From: CAZCGA01 sp964498075
GTDB lineage: Bacteria; Desulfobacterota; Binatia; HRBIN30
Assembly (NCBI GenBank): GCA_964498075.1
Contig: CAZCGA010000171.1
Span: 1-12,128 of the forward strand
Direction: 5' to 3'
DNA: 12,128 nucleotides
Made by a program: the position numbers and the translations under genes. A model generated the notes under the pieces. That model worked only from the letters and a program-made list of their open reading frames with translations, searched no databases and was not told where the DNA came from. Positions 1 to 6,884 of this stretch are shown one piece after another. The first letter of the stretch is position 1. Every line of letters begins with the position of its first letter.

Positions 1-1013
1 TAGAACGGGACCCCGGCCCACCGCCAGTTGTCGATTTCGAGCTCCATCGCCGAGAACGTCTCCGTGGTCGAGTCCGGTGCCACGCCGGACTCCTGCAGGT
101 AGCCCTCGTACCGCCCGCGGACCACGCGGTCGATGCCGGAGATCTCGGTCGCGCGCAGGACCTTCACGGTCTCGTCCCGCAGGCGATCGGGCTCGAAGGA
201 GACCGGCGGCTCCATCGCCAGGAACGTCATCACCTGGAACAGGTGCGTCGAGATCATGTCGCGGATGTTGCCGGTCTGCTCGTAGAACGCGCCCCGCCCC
301 TCGATCCCGATCTTTTCGGCGACCGTGATCTGCACGTGGTCGATGTAGCGGCGGTTCCAGATGGGCTCGAAGATGCCGTTGATGAACCGGAAGATGAGGA
401 TGTTCTGCACCGTCTCCTTCCCGAGGTAGTGATCGATGCGGTACACCTGGCTTTCGTCGAACGCCGACAGCACCTGGTGATTCAGCTCGCGGGCCGAATC
501 GAGGTCGCGGCCGAACGGTTTCTCGATGATGATGCGCGTCCAGCCGCTCGGGTCTTCGGGTTCCTTCACCAGGCCGGCGGCACCCAGCTGCGCGGCGATC
601 TCGCCGAAGAACTGCGGCGGCGTCGCCAGGTAGAAGAGCGTGTTGCCGTGCGTCCCCCACTCCTTGCTGACCTCGGTGAGCCGCTCCTTCAGCCGGGTGT
701 ACGTGGCCGGGTCGGAGAAGTTCCCGGCGACGTAGTGCAGCCGGCGCGTGAACTCATCCACCTTGGACGGATCGACCGCATGCGCGCCGAACTGTTTCAC
801 GGCACTCAGCATCGCGTCGCGGAAGGCATCATCGGTCAACGGGTTCACGGCGATCCCGACGACGCCGAACTGTTCGCTGAGGATGCCGGCCCGGTACATG
901 TTCTGGAGCGAGGGCAACAGCTTGCGCTTGGTCAGATCGCCGGCGGCGCCGAAGATCACCATCACGCAGGGGTCGGCGGGGCGGACGCCGTCAGCACGCG
1001 CCGCGTCAGTCAT
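1..1013 (-). CDS. zwf: Glucose-6-phosphate dehydrogenase (partial, C-terminus beyond window)
   Basis: Catalyses the first oxidative pentose phosphate step, glucose 6-phosphate plus NAD(P)+ to 6-phosphogluconolactone, in the cytosol. Seen: 337 codons read from ATG at 1013 towards the left edge with no stop. The Rossmann motif GAAGDLTKRK lies at residues 22-31, the substrate-site EKPFGRDL around Lys165, and the active-site signature RIDHYLGKE contains His195, the expected general base. The family is usually about 490-510 residues, so roughly 150 are missing past the edge. The start is supported by a purine-rich GAGGGAAG just upstream and by the normal distance to the nucleotide-binding motif. 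It follows gnd with a 27-nt gap on the same strand, so the two are probably co-transcribed and supply reductant together. Family assignment is very secure; NAD+ versus NADP+ preference cannot be read reliably. Confidence 0.97.
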   Translation of the reverse strand, partial: MTDAARADGVRPADPCVMVIFGAAGDLTKRKLLPSLQNMYRAGILSEQFGVVGIAVNPLTDDAFRDAMLSAVKQFGAHAVDPSKVDEFTRRLHYVAGNFSDPATYTRLKERLTEVSKEWGTHGNTLFYLATPPQFFGEIAAQLGAAGLVKEPEDPSGWTRIIIEKPFGRDLDSARELNHQVLSAFDESQVYRIDHYLGKETVQNILIFRFINGIFEPIWNRRYIDHVQITVAEKIGIEGRGAFYEQTGNIRDMISTHLFQVMTFLAMEPPVSFEPDRLRDETVKVLRATEISGIDRVVRGRYEGYLQESGVAPDSTTETFSAMELEIDNWRWAGVPF

Positions 1014-1040
1014 GGCTTCCCTCGCGCGCGCCACGCCGCA

Positions 1041-2057
1041 CTACTCCTTGGCGCGCTCAAGGTGCCCGCCGAAGCCGAAGCGCATCGCCGACAGCACGCG
1101 GTTGGCGAAGTCCGCCTCGCCGCGCGAGCTGAACCGATCGTAGAGCGCAGCGGTGAGCACGTGTGCGGGGACCGACTCATCGATGGCCGCCTCGATGGTC
1201 CAGCGACCTTCCCCCGAGTCCGAGACACGGCCAGCGAAGTTGGAGAGGTCCGGGCTCTGCAGGAACGCCCCCGCAGTGAGATCCAGCAGCCAGGAGGCGA
1301 TCACGCTGCCGCGGCGCCATAGCTCGGTGACGTCGCTGAGGTTGAAGTCGTACTGGTAGTCCTCGGGGTTGCGCAGCGGCGTGGTCTCGGCGTCGACGCT
1401 GCGCTGCTGCTTGCCGACGTTGGCGTGGCGCAGGATGTTGAGGCCCTCGGCATAGGCCGCCATGATGCCGTACTCGATGCCGTTGTGCACCATCTTCACG
1501 AAATGTCCGGCGCCGTTCGGACCGCAGTGCAGATAGCCGTGCTCCGCCGTGCCGCCGACCTTTTCGCGCCCTTGGGTGCGCGGCGCCGACTCGATCGTCG
1601 GTGCGAGGGTCGCAAAGATGCCATCGAGGCGCCGCACGACCGCCGTCTCCCCGCCGATCATCAGGCAGAAGCCGCGTTCCAGGCCATAGACGCCACCGCT
1701 GGTGCCGACGTCGACGTAGTCGAGGCCGCGCGCCTTGAGCTCCTTGGCGCGGCGGATGTCGTCCTTGTAGTAGGAGTTGCCGCCGTCGATGACGACGTCG
1801 CCCTTCTCCATCCGCTTCGCCAGGTCGGCCAGCGTCTGGTCGACGGCCGCGGCGGGCACCATGATCCACGCGTTGCGCGGCTTGGTCAGCTTGGCGGCAA
1901 AGTCATCGAGCGAGGTCGCCCCGCTCGCGCCTTCCTTCACCAGCTGTCGCACCGCGTCGGGAGACATATCGTAGACCACGCATTGATGGCCGTTGCGCAT
2001 CAGGCGCCGCACCATGTTGGCACCCATTCTTCCCAGACCGATCATTCCGAGCTGCAT
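1041..2057 (-). CDS. gnd: 6-phosphogluconate dehydrogenase, short NAD-type, decarboxylating
   Basis: Oxidatively decarboxylates 6-phosphogluconate to ribulose 5-phosphate. The 338-residue protein has an N-terminal Rossmann fold with GLGRMG at 7-12, then DGGNSYYKDD at 91-100, GTSGGVYGLERG at 118-129 and KMVHNGIEYG at 188-197. Lys188, Asn192 and Glu195 match the catalytic lysine, substrate asparagine and catalytic glutamate of the family. VSDSGEGRWT (278-287) is also typical. It is far shorter than the roughly 470-residue NADP-dependent enzyme and matches the short related class (about 300-340 residues). Asp30 ends the second beta strand in VYDMS, where NADP enzymes usually carry a neutral or basic site; this suggests NAD+ use, by inference. 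A strong AAGGAGG lies 6 nt before the ATG. It is the first gene of a gnd-zwf pair and diverges from the acyl-CoA dehydrogenase at 2427. Confidence 0.96.
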   Translation of the reverse strand: MQLGMIGLGRMGANMVRRLMRNGHQCVVYDMSPDAVRQLVKEGASGATSLDDFAAKLTKPRNAWIMVPAAAVDQTLADLAKRMEKGDVVIDGGNSYYKDDIRRAKELKARGLDYVDVGTSGGVYGLERGFCLMIGGETAVVRRLDGIFATLAPTIESAPRTQGREKVGGTAEHGYLHCGPNGAGHFVKMVHNGIEYGIMAAYAEGLNILRHANVGKQQRSVDAETTPLRNPEDYQYDFNLSDVTELWRRGSVIASWLLDLTAGAFLQSPDLSNFAGRVSDSGEGRWTIEAAIDESVPAHVLTAALYDRFSSRGEADFANRVLSAMRFGFGGHLERAKE

Positions 2058-2426
2058 CGTCGTCCTCCTTCCGAACGTTTTGTCAGACTGGAATCTGCAT
2101 TACTGTTGCACTCATTCGTGCGCGGTCGCGTCTGCTCACGACCCGGGTACGAGTATGCGCCGTACACTATCCGAGCCGCGACGCGAGTCCAACCCCCTCT
2201 GCTGCGTGTCGGGGGTTGCGCAGCGGGGGCGGAATCCGGAATAGGGTCTGCATGGGCGAGCCAGGCGGACAGTTGATTGAACCCGAAGTGCCGCGCCCAC
2301 CGTCCGGCCGGTCGCCCGAACGGCGTCGTGAGCGCGTAGTCCCGGTCGCGTCGTGCCCCACGCTCCGCGCGCTTGCCGCCGAAGCCACACCGGCGTAGCG
2401 TGCGCGCCGAAACCTGGAGGCCCACC
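2058..2426. other. Divergent non-coding region between gnd and acyl-CoA dehydrogenase
   Basis: These 369 bases separate two divergently transcribed genes and must hold both promoters. The part next to gnd (about 2075-2115) is relatively AT-rich and is the likeliest gnd promoter zone, but I could not pick a convincing -35/-10 pair on either strand. The centre holds the alternative hairpins listed at 2190-2229. The right part is very GC-rich. Short open frames cross the region on both strands, but none has a good ribosome binding site or a recognisable product. Confidence 0.6.
2190..2229. promoter_or_regulatory. Two mutually exclusive hairpins (possible RNA switch or attenuator)
   Basis: Hairpin 1 pairs CAACCCCC (2190-2197) with GGGGGTTG (2211-2218), eight perfect pairs with a 13-nt loop. 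Hairpin 2 pairs 2196-2206 with 2219-2229, eleven pairs (nine Watson-Crick, two G-U) with a 12-nt loop; its core is GCTGCG with CGCAGC. The two cannot form together because they share bases 2196-2197 and cross each other. Both folds also exist on the opposite strand, so the element could sit in the leader of gnd (about 130-170 nt before its start) or of the dehydrogenase (about 200-240 nt before). No U-tract follows, so a classical intrinsic terminator is unlikely. Confidence 0.4.
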
Positions 2427-4121
2427 ATGGACATCCTCTTGAACCCGAAGCGACACGAGCGCTCGTATCCCGACGAGCGCTCGCGCGAAGTCATGCGCAA
2501 GACGATCGAGTTCTTCGAACAGAAGGGGAAGCGCCGTCTCAAGGCGGACTATCACGCCCGGGTCTGGTACGCCGACTTCCTCGACTTCGTGAAGCGCGAG
2601 AAGATCTTCGCGACGATGTGCACTCCCGCCGGCTACGGCGCGGCGGACGCGCGCTGGGACACCTGGCGGATCTGCGAGTTCGCGGAGATCCTTGGATTCT
2701 ACGGCTTGCAGTACTGGTACACCTGGCAGGTGTCGGTCCTCGGGCTCGGCCCGCTCTGGATGAGCCGCAACGAAGAGATCAAGCAGCGCACCGCGCGGCT
2801 CCTCGACAACGGCGCCATCTTCGCCTTCGGCCTCTCGGAGAAGGCTCACGGCGCGGACATCTACTCGACGGATATGGTCGTGACGCCGCGCGACGAGGGC
2901 GTGTACACGGCCAGCGGTCGCAAGTACTACATCGGCAACGGCAACCAGGCGGCCATCGTCTCTACCTTCGGGAAGCTCGCGTCGGGCGACTACGTGTTCT
3001 TCGCCGCCGACTCGCAGCACGAGAAGTTCGAGTGCGTGCAGAACGTCTGTGCCAGCCAGAACTTCGTCTCCGAGTTCGCCCTCCGGGACTACCCGCTCAC
3101 CGAGGCGGACATCCTGCACAAGGGGCGCGAGGCGTGGGACGCGGCCCTGAACACGGTCAACATCGGCAAGTACAACCTGGGCTGGGCGTCGATCGGCATC
3201 TGCACCCACGCGATGTACGAGGCGGTCACGCACGCCCACAACCGCCGGCTCTACAAGATGCGCGTCACCGACTTCCCGCACGTCAAGCGGATGTTCGTCG
3301 ACGCCTACGCCCGCCTGGTCGCCATGAAGCTCTTCGCGCTGCGCGCCTGCGACTACATGCGCTCGGCCTCGCCCGACGATCGGCGCTACCTGCTCTACAA
3401 CCCGATGGTGAAGATGAAGGTGACCACCGAGGGCGAGCGCGTGATCAATCTGCTCTGGGACGTCATCGCCGCCAAGGGGTTCGAGAAGGGCATGTACTTC
3501 GAGCAGGCAGCGACTGACATTCGCGGCCTGCCGAAGCTCGAGGGGACGGTGCATGTGAATATCGCTCTCATCGTGAAGTTCATGCCGAACTTCTTCTTCG
3601 CTCCGGCCGACTGCCCGGAGATCCCACGGCGCGACGACGCGGCCAACGATGCCTTCTTGTTCAATCAAGGTTCCACGAAGGGGCTGGGCAGCATCCGCTT
3701 TCACGACTACCGCCGTACGCTCGCCTCGTTCGATCTCCCGAACGTGAAGGGCTTCGCCGAACAAGTGGAAGCCTTCCGCGAGCTGTTGGCCACCGCGCCG
3801 CCGAACGACGCACAGATGAAGGACACAGACTTCCTGATGGCCGGCGGCGAGCTGTTCGCTCTGGTCGTCTACGCGCAGCTCATCATCGAGAATGCGCAGA
3901 TCTACAGCATCGAGCCCGACCTCGTCGACCAGATCTTCGACTTCATGGTCCGCGACTTCTCCGAGTTCGCCCTGCAGCTCTACAACAAGCCGAGCAGCAC
4001 GCCCGAGCAGATGCGGTTCTGCCTGCAGATGATCAAGAAGCCGCTGCAGGACGAGCGGCGCTACGACGCGGTGTGGGCGCGGGTCCTAGCGCTCGACGGC
4101 GCGTACGAAATGAACGCCTGA
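2427..4121 (+). CDS. Acyl-CoA dehydrogenase family protein, 564 residues
   Basis: FAD-dependent enzyme of the acyl-CoA dehydrogenase superfamily, which introduces an alpha-beta double bond into acyl-CoA thioesters; the substrate is unknown. Seen: a helical N-terminal domain to about residue 125, then the flavin/substrate beta-domain opening with FAFGLSEKAHGAD (132-144) and continuing through a GRKYYIGNGN stretch. The C-terminal helical domain contains LPKLEGTVHVN, whose Glu372 aligns with the catalytic base of the YEGT motif of medium-chain dehydrogenases. About 190 residues follow that glutamate, so the protein is longer than the usual 380-400 residues. ATG 2427 was chosen because GGAGG lies 6 nt upstream; an in-frame ATG 18 codons earlier has no such site. 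The next gene starts 39 nt downstream but appears to have its own promoter. Family secure, substrate open. Confidence 0.93.
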   Translation: MDILLNPKRHERSYPDERSREVMRKTIEFFEQKGKRRLKADYHARVWYADFLDFVKREKIFATMCTPAGYGAADARWDTWRICEFAEILGFYGLQYWYTWQVSVLGLGPLWMSRNEEIKQRTARLLDNGAIFAFGLSEKAHGADIYSTDMVVTPRDEGVYTASGRKYYIGNGNQAAIVSTFGKLASGDYVFFAADSQHEKFECVQNVCASQNFVSEFALRDYPLTEADILHKGREAWDAALNTVNIGKYNLGWASIGICTHAMYEAVTHAHNRRLYKMRVTDFPHVKRMFVDAYARLVAMKLFALRACDYMRSASPDDRRYLLYNPMVKMKVTTEGERVINLLWDVIAAKGFEKGMYFEQAATDIRGLPKLEGTVHVNIALIVKFMPNFFFAPADCPEIPRRDDAANDAFLFNQGSTKGLGSIRFHDYRRTLASFDLPNVKGFAEQVEAFRELLATAPPNDAQMKDTDFLMAGGELFALVVYAQLIIENAQIYSIEPDLVDQIFDFMVRDFSEFALQLYNKPSSTPEQMRFCLQMIKKPLQDERRYDAVWARVLALDGAYEMNA

Positions 4122-4124
4122 GGC

Positions 4125-4160
4125 TTGTCTATCAACTCCCGATAATCTAGATAATCGGGA
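4125..4160 (+). promoter_or_regulatory. Predicted leaderless promoter of the first AAA ATPase
   Basis: TTGTCT at 4125-4130 can serve as a -35 box. The -10 box is either TAGATA (4148-4153, 17-nt spacer) or the better GATAAT (4150-4155, 19-nt spacer). Either puts the transcription start at or within a base or two of the GTG at 4161, leaving no room for a Shine-Dalgarno site. The element lies in the short gap after the dehydrogenase stop codon, so the ATPase is probably transcribed independently. Inferred from sequence only. Confidence 0.45.
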
Positions 4161-4177
4161 GTGAACTCCCGTTTATC
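4135..4177. promoter_or_regulatory. Array of three alternately inverted 13-bp half-sites (operator-like)
   Basis: Half-site 1, ACTCCCGATAATC, is at 4135-4147 in forward orientation. Half-site 2 is at 4150-4162 inverted and reads ACTCCCGATTATC on the minus strand. Half-site 3, ACTCCCGTTTATC, is at 4165-4177 forward. The consensus is ACTCCCGWTWATC, each adjacent pair differs at one position, the spacers are exactly 2 nt, and the period is exactly 15 bp. Sites 1 and 2 alone make a 28-bp near-perfect palindrome. The array covers the predicted -10 box, the GTG start and the first codons of the ATPase gene, the position expected of a repressor or autoregulator binding several dimers. Confidence 0.6.
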
Positions 4178-5342
4178 AGAGATCAAGCGCCTCCTGAAGA
4201 TCAACCTGGAAGACCACAACGCGGCCTTTCTGTGGGGGCCGCGCAAGGTCGGCAAGACCACCTTGCTGCGCCAGCAGTTCCCGCGGACCACCAGCTTCGA
4301 TCTGCTCGACTCGAACCTGCGTACCGAGCTGACCCTGCGGCCGGCGACGTTGCGCGAACGGGTGTTGGCGACGCGGCCGCGGATGGTGATCGTCGACGAG
4401 ATCCAGAAGGTCCCGGCCCTGCTCGACGAGATCCACCTGCTGCTCGAGTCGACGCCGACGCGCTTCATCCTGTGCGGCTCCAGCGCCCGCAAGCTGCGCC
4501 ACGGCGCCGCCAACCTGCTCGGCGGACGCGCCTGGCGCTTCGAGCTGTTCCCACTGACGACGGCGGAAATCGGCGTCTCGGAGAACGCCGAAGCTGCCGG
4601 CGAAACGCTGCTCCGCATTCTCAACCGCGGCCTGATCCCGCAGCACTACCTCGCTTCTCGCCCCGAGCGGCTGCTGCGCGGCTACGTGCTCGACTATCTC
4701 TCGCAGGAGATCCAGGCCGAGGCCCTGGTGCGCAACGTCCCCGCCTTTGCCCGCTTCCTCGACGCCGTCACGTCGACCCACGGGCAGCTCTTGAACTACG
4801 CGACCGTCGCACGCGACTGCGGCGTCTCGCCCAAGACCGTACGCGAGTACTATCAGATCCTCGACGACACCTTGCTCGGCTTCCGCCTGCCGCCGTGGCG
4901 CAAGGTGCGCAAGCGCCGCCTCATCGAGACCGAGAAGTACTTCCTCTTCGACGTCGGCATCGTCCGGGCGCTGTCCGGCATGCGCCTCGTGCAGCCGGGC
5001 ACGGAGGAGTTCGGCCGCGCCTTCGAACACTTTCTGATTCAAGAGATTCGCGCCTACCTCTCGTACAGGGAACGCGACTGGCCGCTTGCATACTGGCGCA
5101 CCAGCACCGGGATCGAGGTCGACCTGATCGTCGGTAAGCTCGAGCTGGCGATCGAGATCAAAGCGTCTGCCAAAGTCGGCGACGGCGACGCCCGCGGCTT
5201 GCGCGTGCTCGCCGAAGACCAGAAGCTGAAGCGTGGTGTGATCGTCTGCCTCGGAGATCAACCGCGGCGGCTCGCCGACGGCATCGAGATCTGGCCCTGG
5301 CAGCTGTTCTGCCAACGCCTCTGGGCGGGGGATTGGTTCTGA
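4161..5342 (+). CDS. AAA+ ATPase of the AAA_14/DUF4143 type (COG1373-like)
   Basis: Predicted cytosolic ATPase of a widespread family without an established role. The 393-residue protein has Walker A GPRKVGKT at 26-33, Walker B MVIVDEIQ at 75-82 and a sensor-like CGSSARKL beginning at residue 105. A winged-helix segment follows around 205-235 (YATVARDCGVSPKTVREYY). The C-terminal domain carries a PD-(D/E)XK-like constellation, Glu319, Asp321, Glu332 and Lys334 (IEIK). The GTG start at 4161 has no usable Shine-Dalgarno site but puts Walker A at residue 26, matching residue 25 in the paralogue at 6885-8069. The start lies inside the half-site array. Whether the nuclease-like domain is active is unknown; members are often called DNA-binding or mobile-associated without proof. 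The stop lies 113 nt before the ATG of the phosphoesterase. Confidence 0.92.
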   Translation: MNSRLSEIKRLLKINLEDHNAAFLWGPRKVGKTTLLRQQFPRTTSFDLLDSNLRTELTLRPATLRERVLATRPRMVIVDEIQKVPALLDEIHLLLESTPTRFILCGSSARKLRHGAANLLGGRAWRFELFPLTTAEIGVSENAEAAGETLLRILNRGLIPQHYLASRPERLLRGYVLDYLSQEIQAEALVRNVPAFARFLDAVTSTHGQLLNYATVARDCGVSPKTVREYYQILDDTLLGFRLPPWRKVRKRRLIETEKYFLFDVGIVRALSGMRLVQPGTEEFGRAFEHFLIQEIRAYLSYRERDWPLAYWRTSTGIEVDLIVGKLELAIEIKASAKVGDGDARGLRVLAEDQKLKRGVIVCLGDQPRRLADGIEIWPWQLFCQRLWAGDWF

Positions 5343-5360
5343 ATCTGAAGGCCGGTTCCT

Positions 5361-5395
5361 TTGCGGAAGGCTTCCGCCACCGATATGATCTCGCC
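5361..5395 (+). promoter_or_regulatory. Predicted promoter before the metallophosphoesterase gene
   Basis: TTGCGG (5361-5366) and TATGAT (5384-5389) are separated by exactly 17 nt, and TATGAT matches the sigma70 -10 consensus at five of six positions. Six bases later is an in-frame GTG at 5396, so the transcript could be leaderless from that GTG, or could carry a 60-nt leader to the ATG at 5456. The -35 match is weak (three of six). Confidence 0.4.
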
Positions 5396-5455
5396 GTGTT
5401 CGAGGACTCCGGGTGCAACCTGCGCAGGCGTGACGCGACTCTGTGTGCTGACGTG

Positions 5456-6790
5456 ATGACCAGGTTCTACGATCGATTCACAAGGCGCCCGGCGGGCTGG
5501 GTGCTCGCCGGCCAGGTGGTGCTGAACGCCGTGCTGCTGCTCGTCGGTGTCTCGTTGGCCGCCACGACCGACCGGCGCGCGCTGTTCCTGCTTGCCATGG
5601 TGCCGCTCGTCTTCGTTCCCTTCTCGTACGCGCGCGCGCGACTGCATCGTTTTCTCGAAGCCCGTCTGGCGCGCTCACTCGTCTGGCCCCTCACCGCAGC
5701 CGGTCTGTCCTTCGACGCGATCATGGCGGCGCAGCTGCTCAGCGCGCGGCAGCCGCTCGGCGCACCGATCCTGCAGGCGCCGGGCGTCACGTGGATCGGC
5801 GCGGTCTGGTTCAGCGCCCACGCGCTGTTGCTCCTCGGCTACGCGCTCGCCGGCTTGGTGCGGCTGGGGAGCATGCCCGTCCGGCGCCTCGTGGCAGTGC
5901 TCCGCCCGGTGGCGCCGCTAGTCGACGAGCCGTCGATCGGGCGACGCGAGCTGTTGCAGCGCGCCGGCCTCTTCGGTGTCGCCGTGCCGTTCGGCATCTC
6001 CGTCTCCAGCGTGCCGTTGTCGTACGACTTCCGTGTGGAGCACCGGGAGATCACCGTGCCCTTCTGGCCCGCGGCCCTCGATGGCTTGCGTGTGGTCCAT
6101 CTCTCCGACATTCACGTCGGCGGCTCGATGGACCGGCGCCGCTTGCTGCAGGTGGTGGAGCTCACCAACGGATGTCGCCCCGATCTGGTGCTCCACACCG
6201 GCGACTTCCTCACGCACCGCAGCGGCGACTTCGACGCGCCGCTGTACGACGCGCTGGCGCGCATCCGGGCGCCGCACGGGCAGTGGGCAAGCCTGGGCAA
6301 TCACGACTTCGACGACCCGGAGCGGCTCGAGCGGCGGTTGCGCGACAGCGGCGTGACCGTGCTGCGCAACCGGGTCGTCGCGCGGTCGCTGCGCGGCGTG
6401 GTCCTCGAACTGGCCGGGATCGACTTCCAGTATGAACGCTCGCAGCGGGCGGCCACCTACGAGCGGATCGTTGCCGGCTGGAAACCGCGCGGCGGCGCAC
6501 CGCGCATTCTGCTCAATCACGATCCGAGTGCCTTCTATGCGTTGCCCGACCGCTGCGCCGATCTCGTCCTGTCGGGCCACACGCACGGCGGGCACATCGG
6601 TGTGCAGCTCAGTTCATCACAAGCCATCACCGTGGTCGGCCTGGCCGGGTTGCCCGACCAGGGGCTGTTCACGCGCGGCGACATGCGCCTGTACGTGACC
6701 CGCTGCGTCGGCTTTTACGGCTACCCGATGCGCATCGGCATTCCGCCGGAGATCGCGCTGCTCGTCCTGCGCGCGCCGCAGGCAGTGTGA
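5456..6790 (+). CDS. Membrane-anchored calcineurin-like metallophosphoesterase
   Basis: Predicted metal-dependent phosphoesterase tethered to the inner membrane. From ATG 5456 it is 444 residues: four hydrophobic segments at about 15-37, 42-58, 73-94 and 105-129, a basic RRELLQRAG linker followed by another hydrophobic stretch near 170-185, then the catalytic domain. All five metal motifs are present: SDIH (Asp218, His220), GDF (Asp250), GNHD (Asn282-Asp284), NHD (His355) and GHTHGGH (His375, His377). This is the arrangement of YaeI/YkuE-type phosphoesterases; some relatives, such as chlamydial LpxG, act on lipid A precursors, but the substrate here is unknown. The start is uncertain: ATG 5456 has no Shine-Dalgarno site, GTG 5396 fits a leaderless transcript, and an in-frame TTG at 5333 would overlap the ATPase gene. 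The gene is convergent with the next ATPase. Confidence 0.9.
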   Translation: MTRFYDRFTRRPAGWVLAGQVVLNAVLLLVGVSLAATTDRRALFLLAMVPLVFVPFSYARARLHRFLEARLARSLVWPLTAAGLSFDAIMAAQLLSARQPLGAPILQAPGVTWIGAVWFSAHALLLLGYALAGLVRLGSMPVRRLVAVLRPVAPLVDEPSIGRRELLQRAGLFGVAVPFGISVSSVPLSYDFRVEHREITVPFWPAALDGLRVVHLSDIHVGGSMDRRRLLQVVELTNGCRPDLVLHTGDFLTHRSGDFDAPLYDALARIRAPHGQWASLGNHDFDDPERLERRLRDSGVTVLRNRVVARSLRGVVLELAGIDFQYERSQRAATYERIVAGWKPRGGAPRILLNHDPSAFYALPDRCADLVLSGHTHGGHIGVQLSSSQAITVVGLAGLPDQGLFTRGDMRLYVTRCVGFYGYPMRIGIPPEIALLVLRAPQAV

Positions 6791-6854
6791 CGAATCGATC
6801 CGCCCGCCCGTGCACGTTGCAGCCTGATGAGGCGTCTCCCGTGCTGACGCGGAT

Positions 6855-6875
6855 GTCGACGTTGTCTCCGTCGAC
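6855..6875. terminator. Hairpin between convergent genes, possible weak bidirectional terminator
   Basis: GTCGACG (6855-6861) pairs perfectly with CGTCGAC (6869-6875) around a 7-nt loop. It lies between the stop codons of the phosphoesterase (6790) and the minus-strand ATPase (6885), where a bidirectional terminator would be useful. A smaller GAAC/GTTC hairpin (6876-6886) follows directly. There is no T-tract on either strand, so function as an intrinsic terminator is doubtful. Confidence 0.3.
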
Positions 6876-6884
6876 GAACACCGT

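Noticed and set aside
243..1322. Long plus-strand open frame of 359 codons opposite zwf and the end of gnd
   Set aside because: It lies antisense to two genes with intact catalytic motifs; such frames are a by-product of high third-position GC. The translation has no recognisable domain.
2190..2224. H-type pseudoknot combining both hairpins at 2190-2229
   Set aside because: The third connecting loop would have zero bases and could not cross the 8-bp first stem. Alternative folding is more plausible than a pseudoknot.
2136..3764. Minus-strand open frame of 542 codons opposite the acyl-CoA dehydrogenase
   Set aside because: Composition-driven shadow of the dehydrogenase; rich in Arg, Val, Glu and His, with no family motif and no ribosome binding site.
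4176..5315. Minus-strand open frame of 379 codons opposite the first AAA ATPase
   Set aside because: Shadow frame; the sense strand encodes Walker A, Walker B and IEIK motifs, while the antisense product has low complexity and matches nothing.
6824..6832. CTGATGAGG, resembling the conserved core of a hammerhead ribozyme
   Set aside because: No matching GAAA segment or pairing stems follow at the right distance, so the core cannot be assembled.
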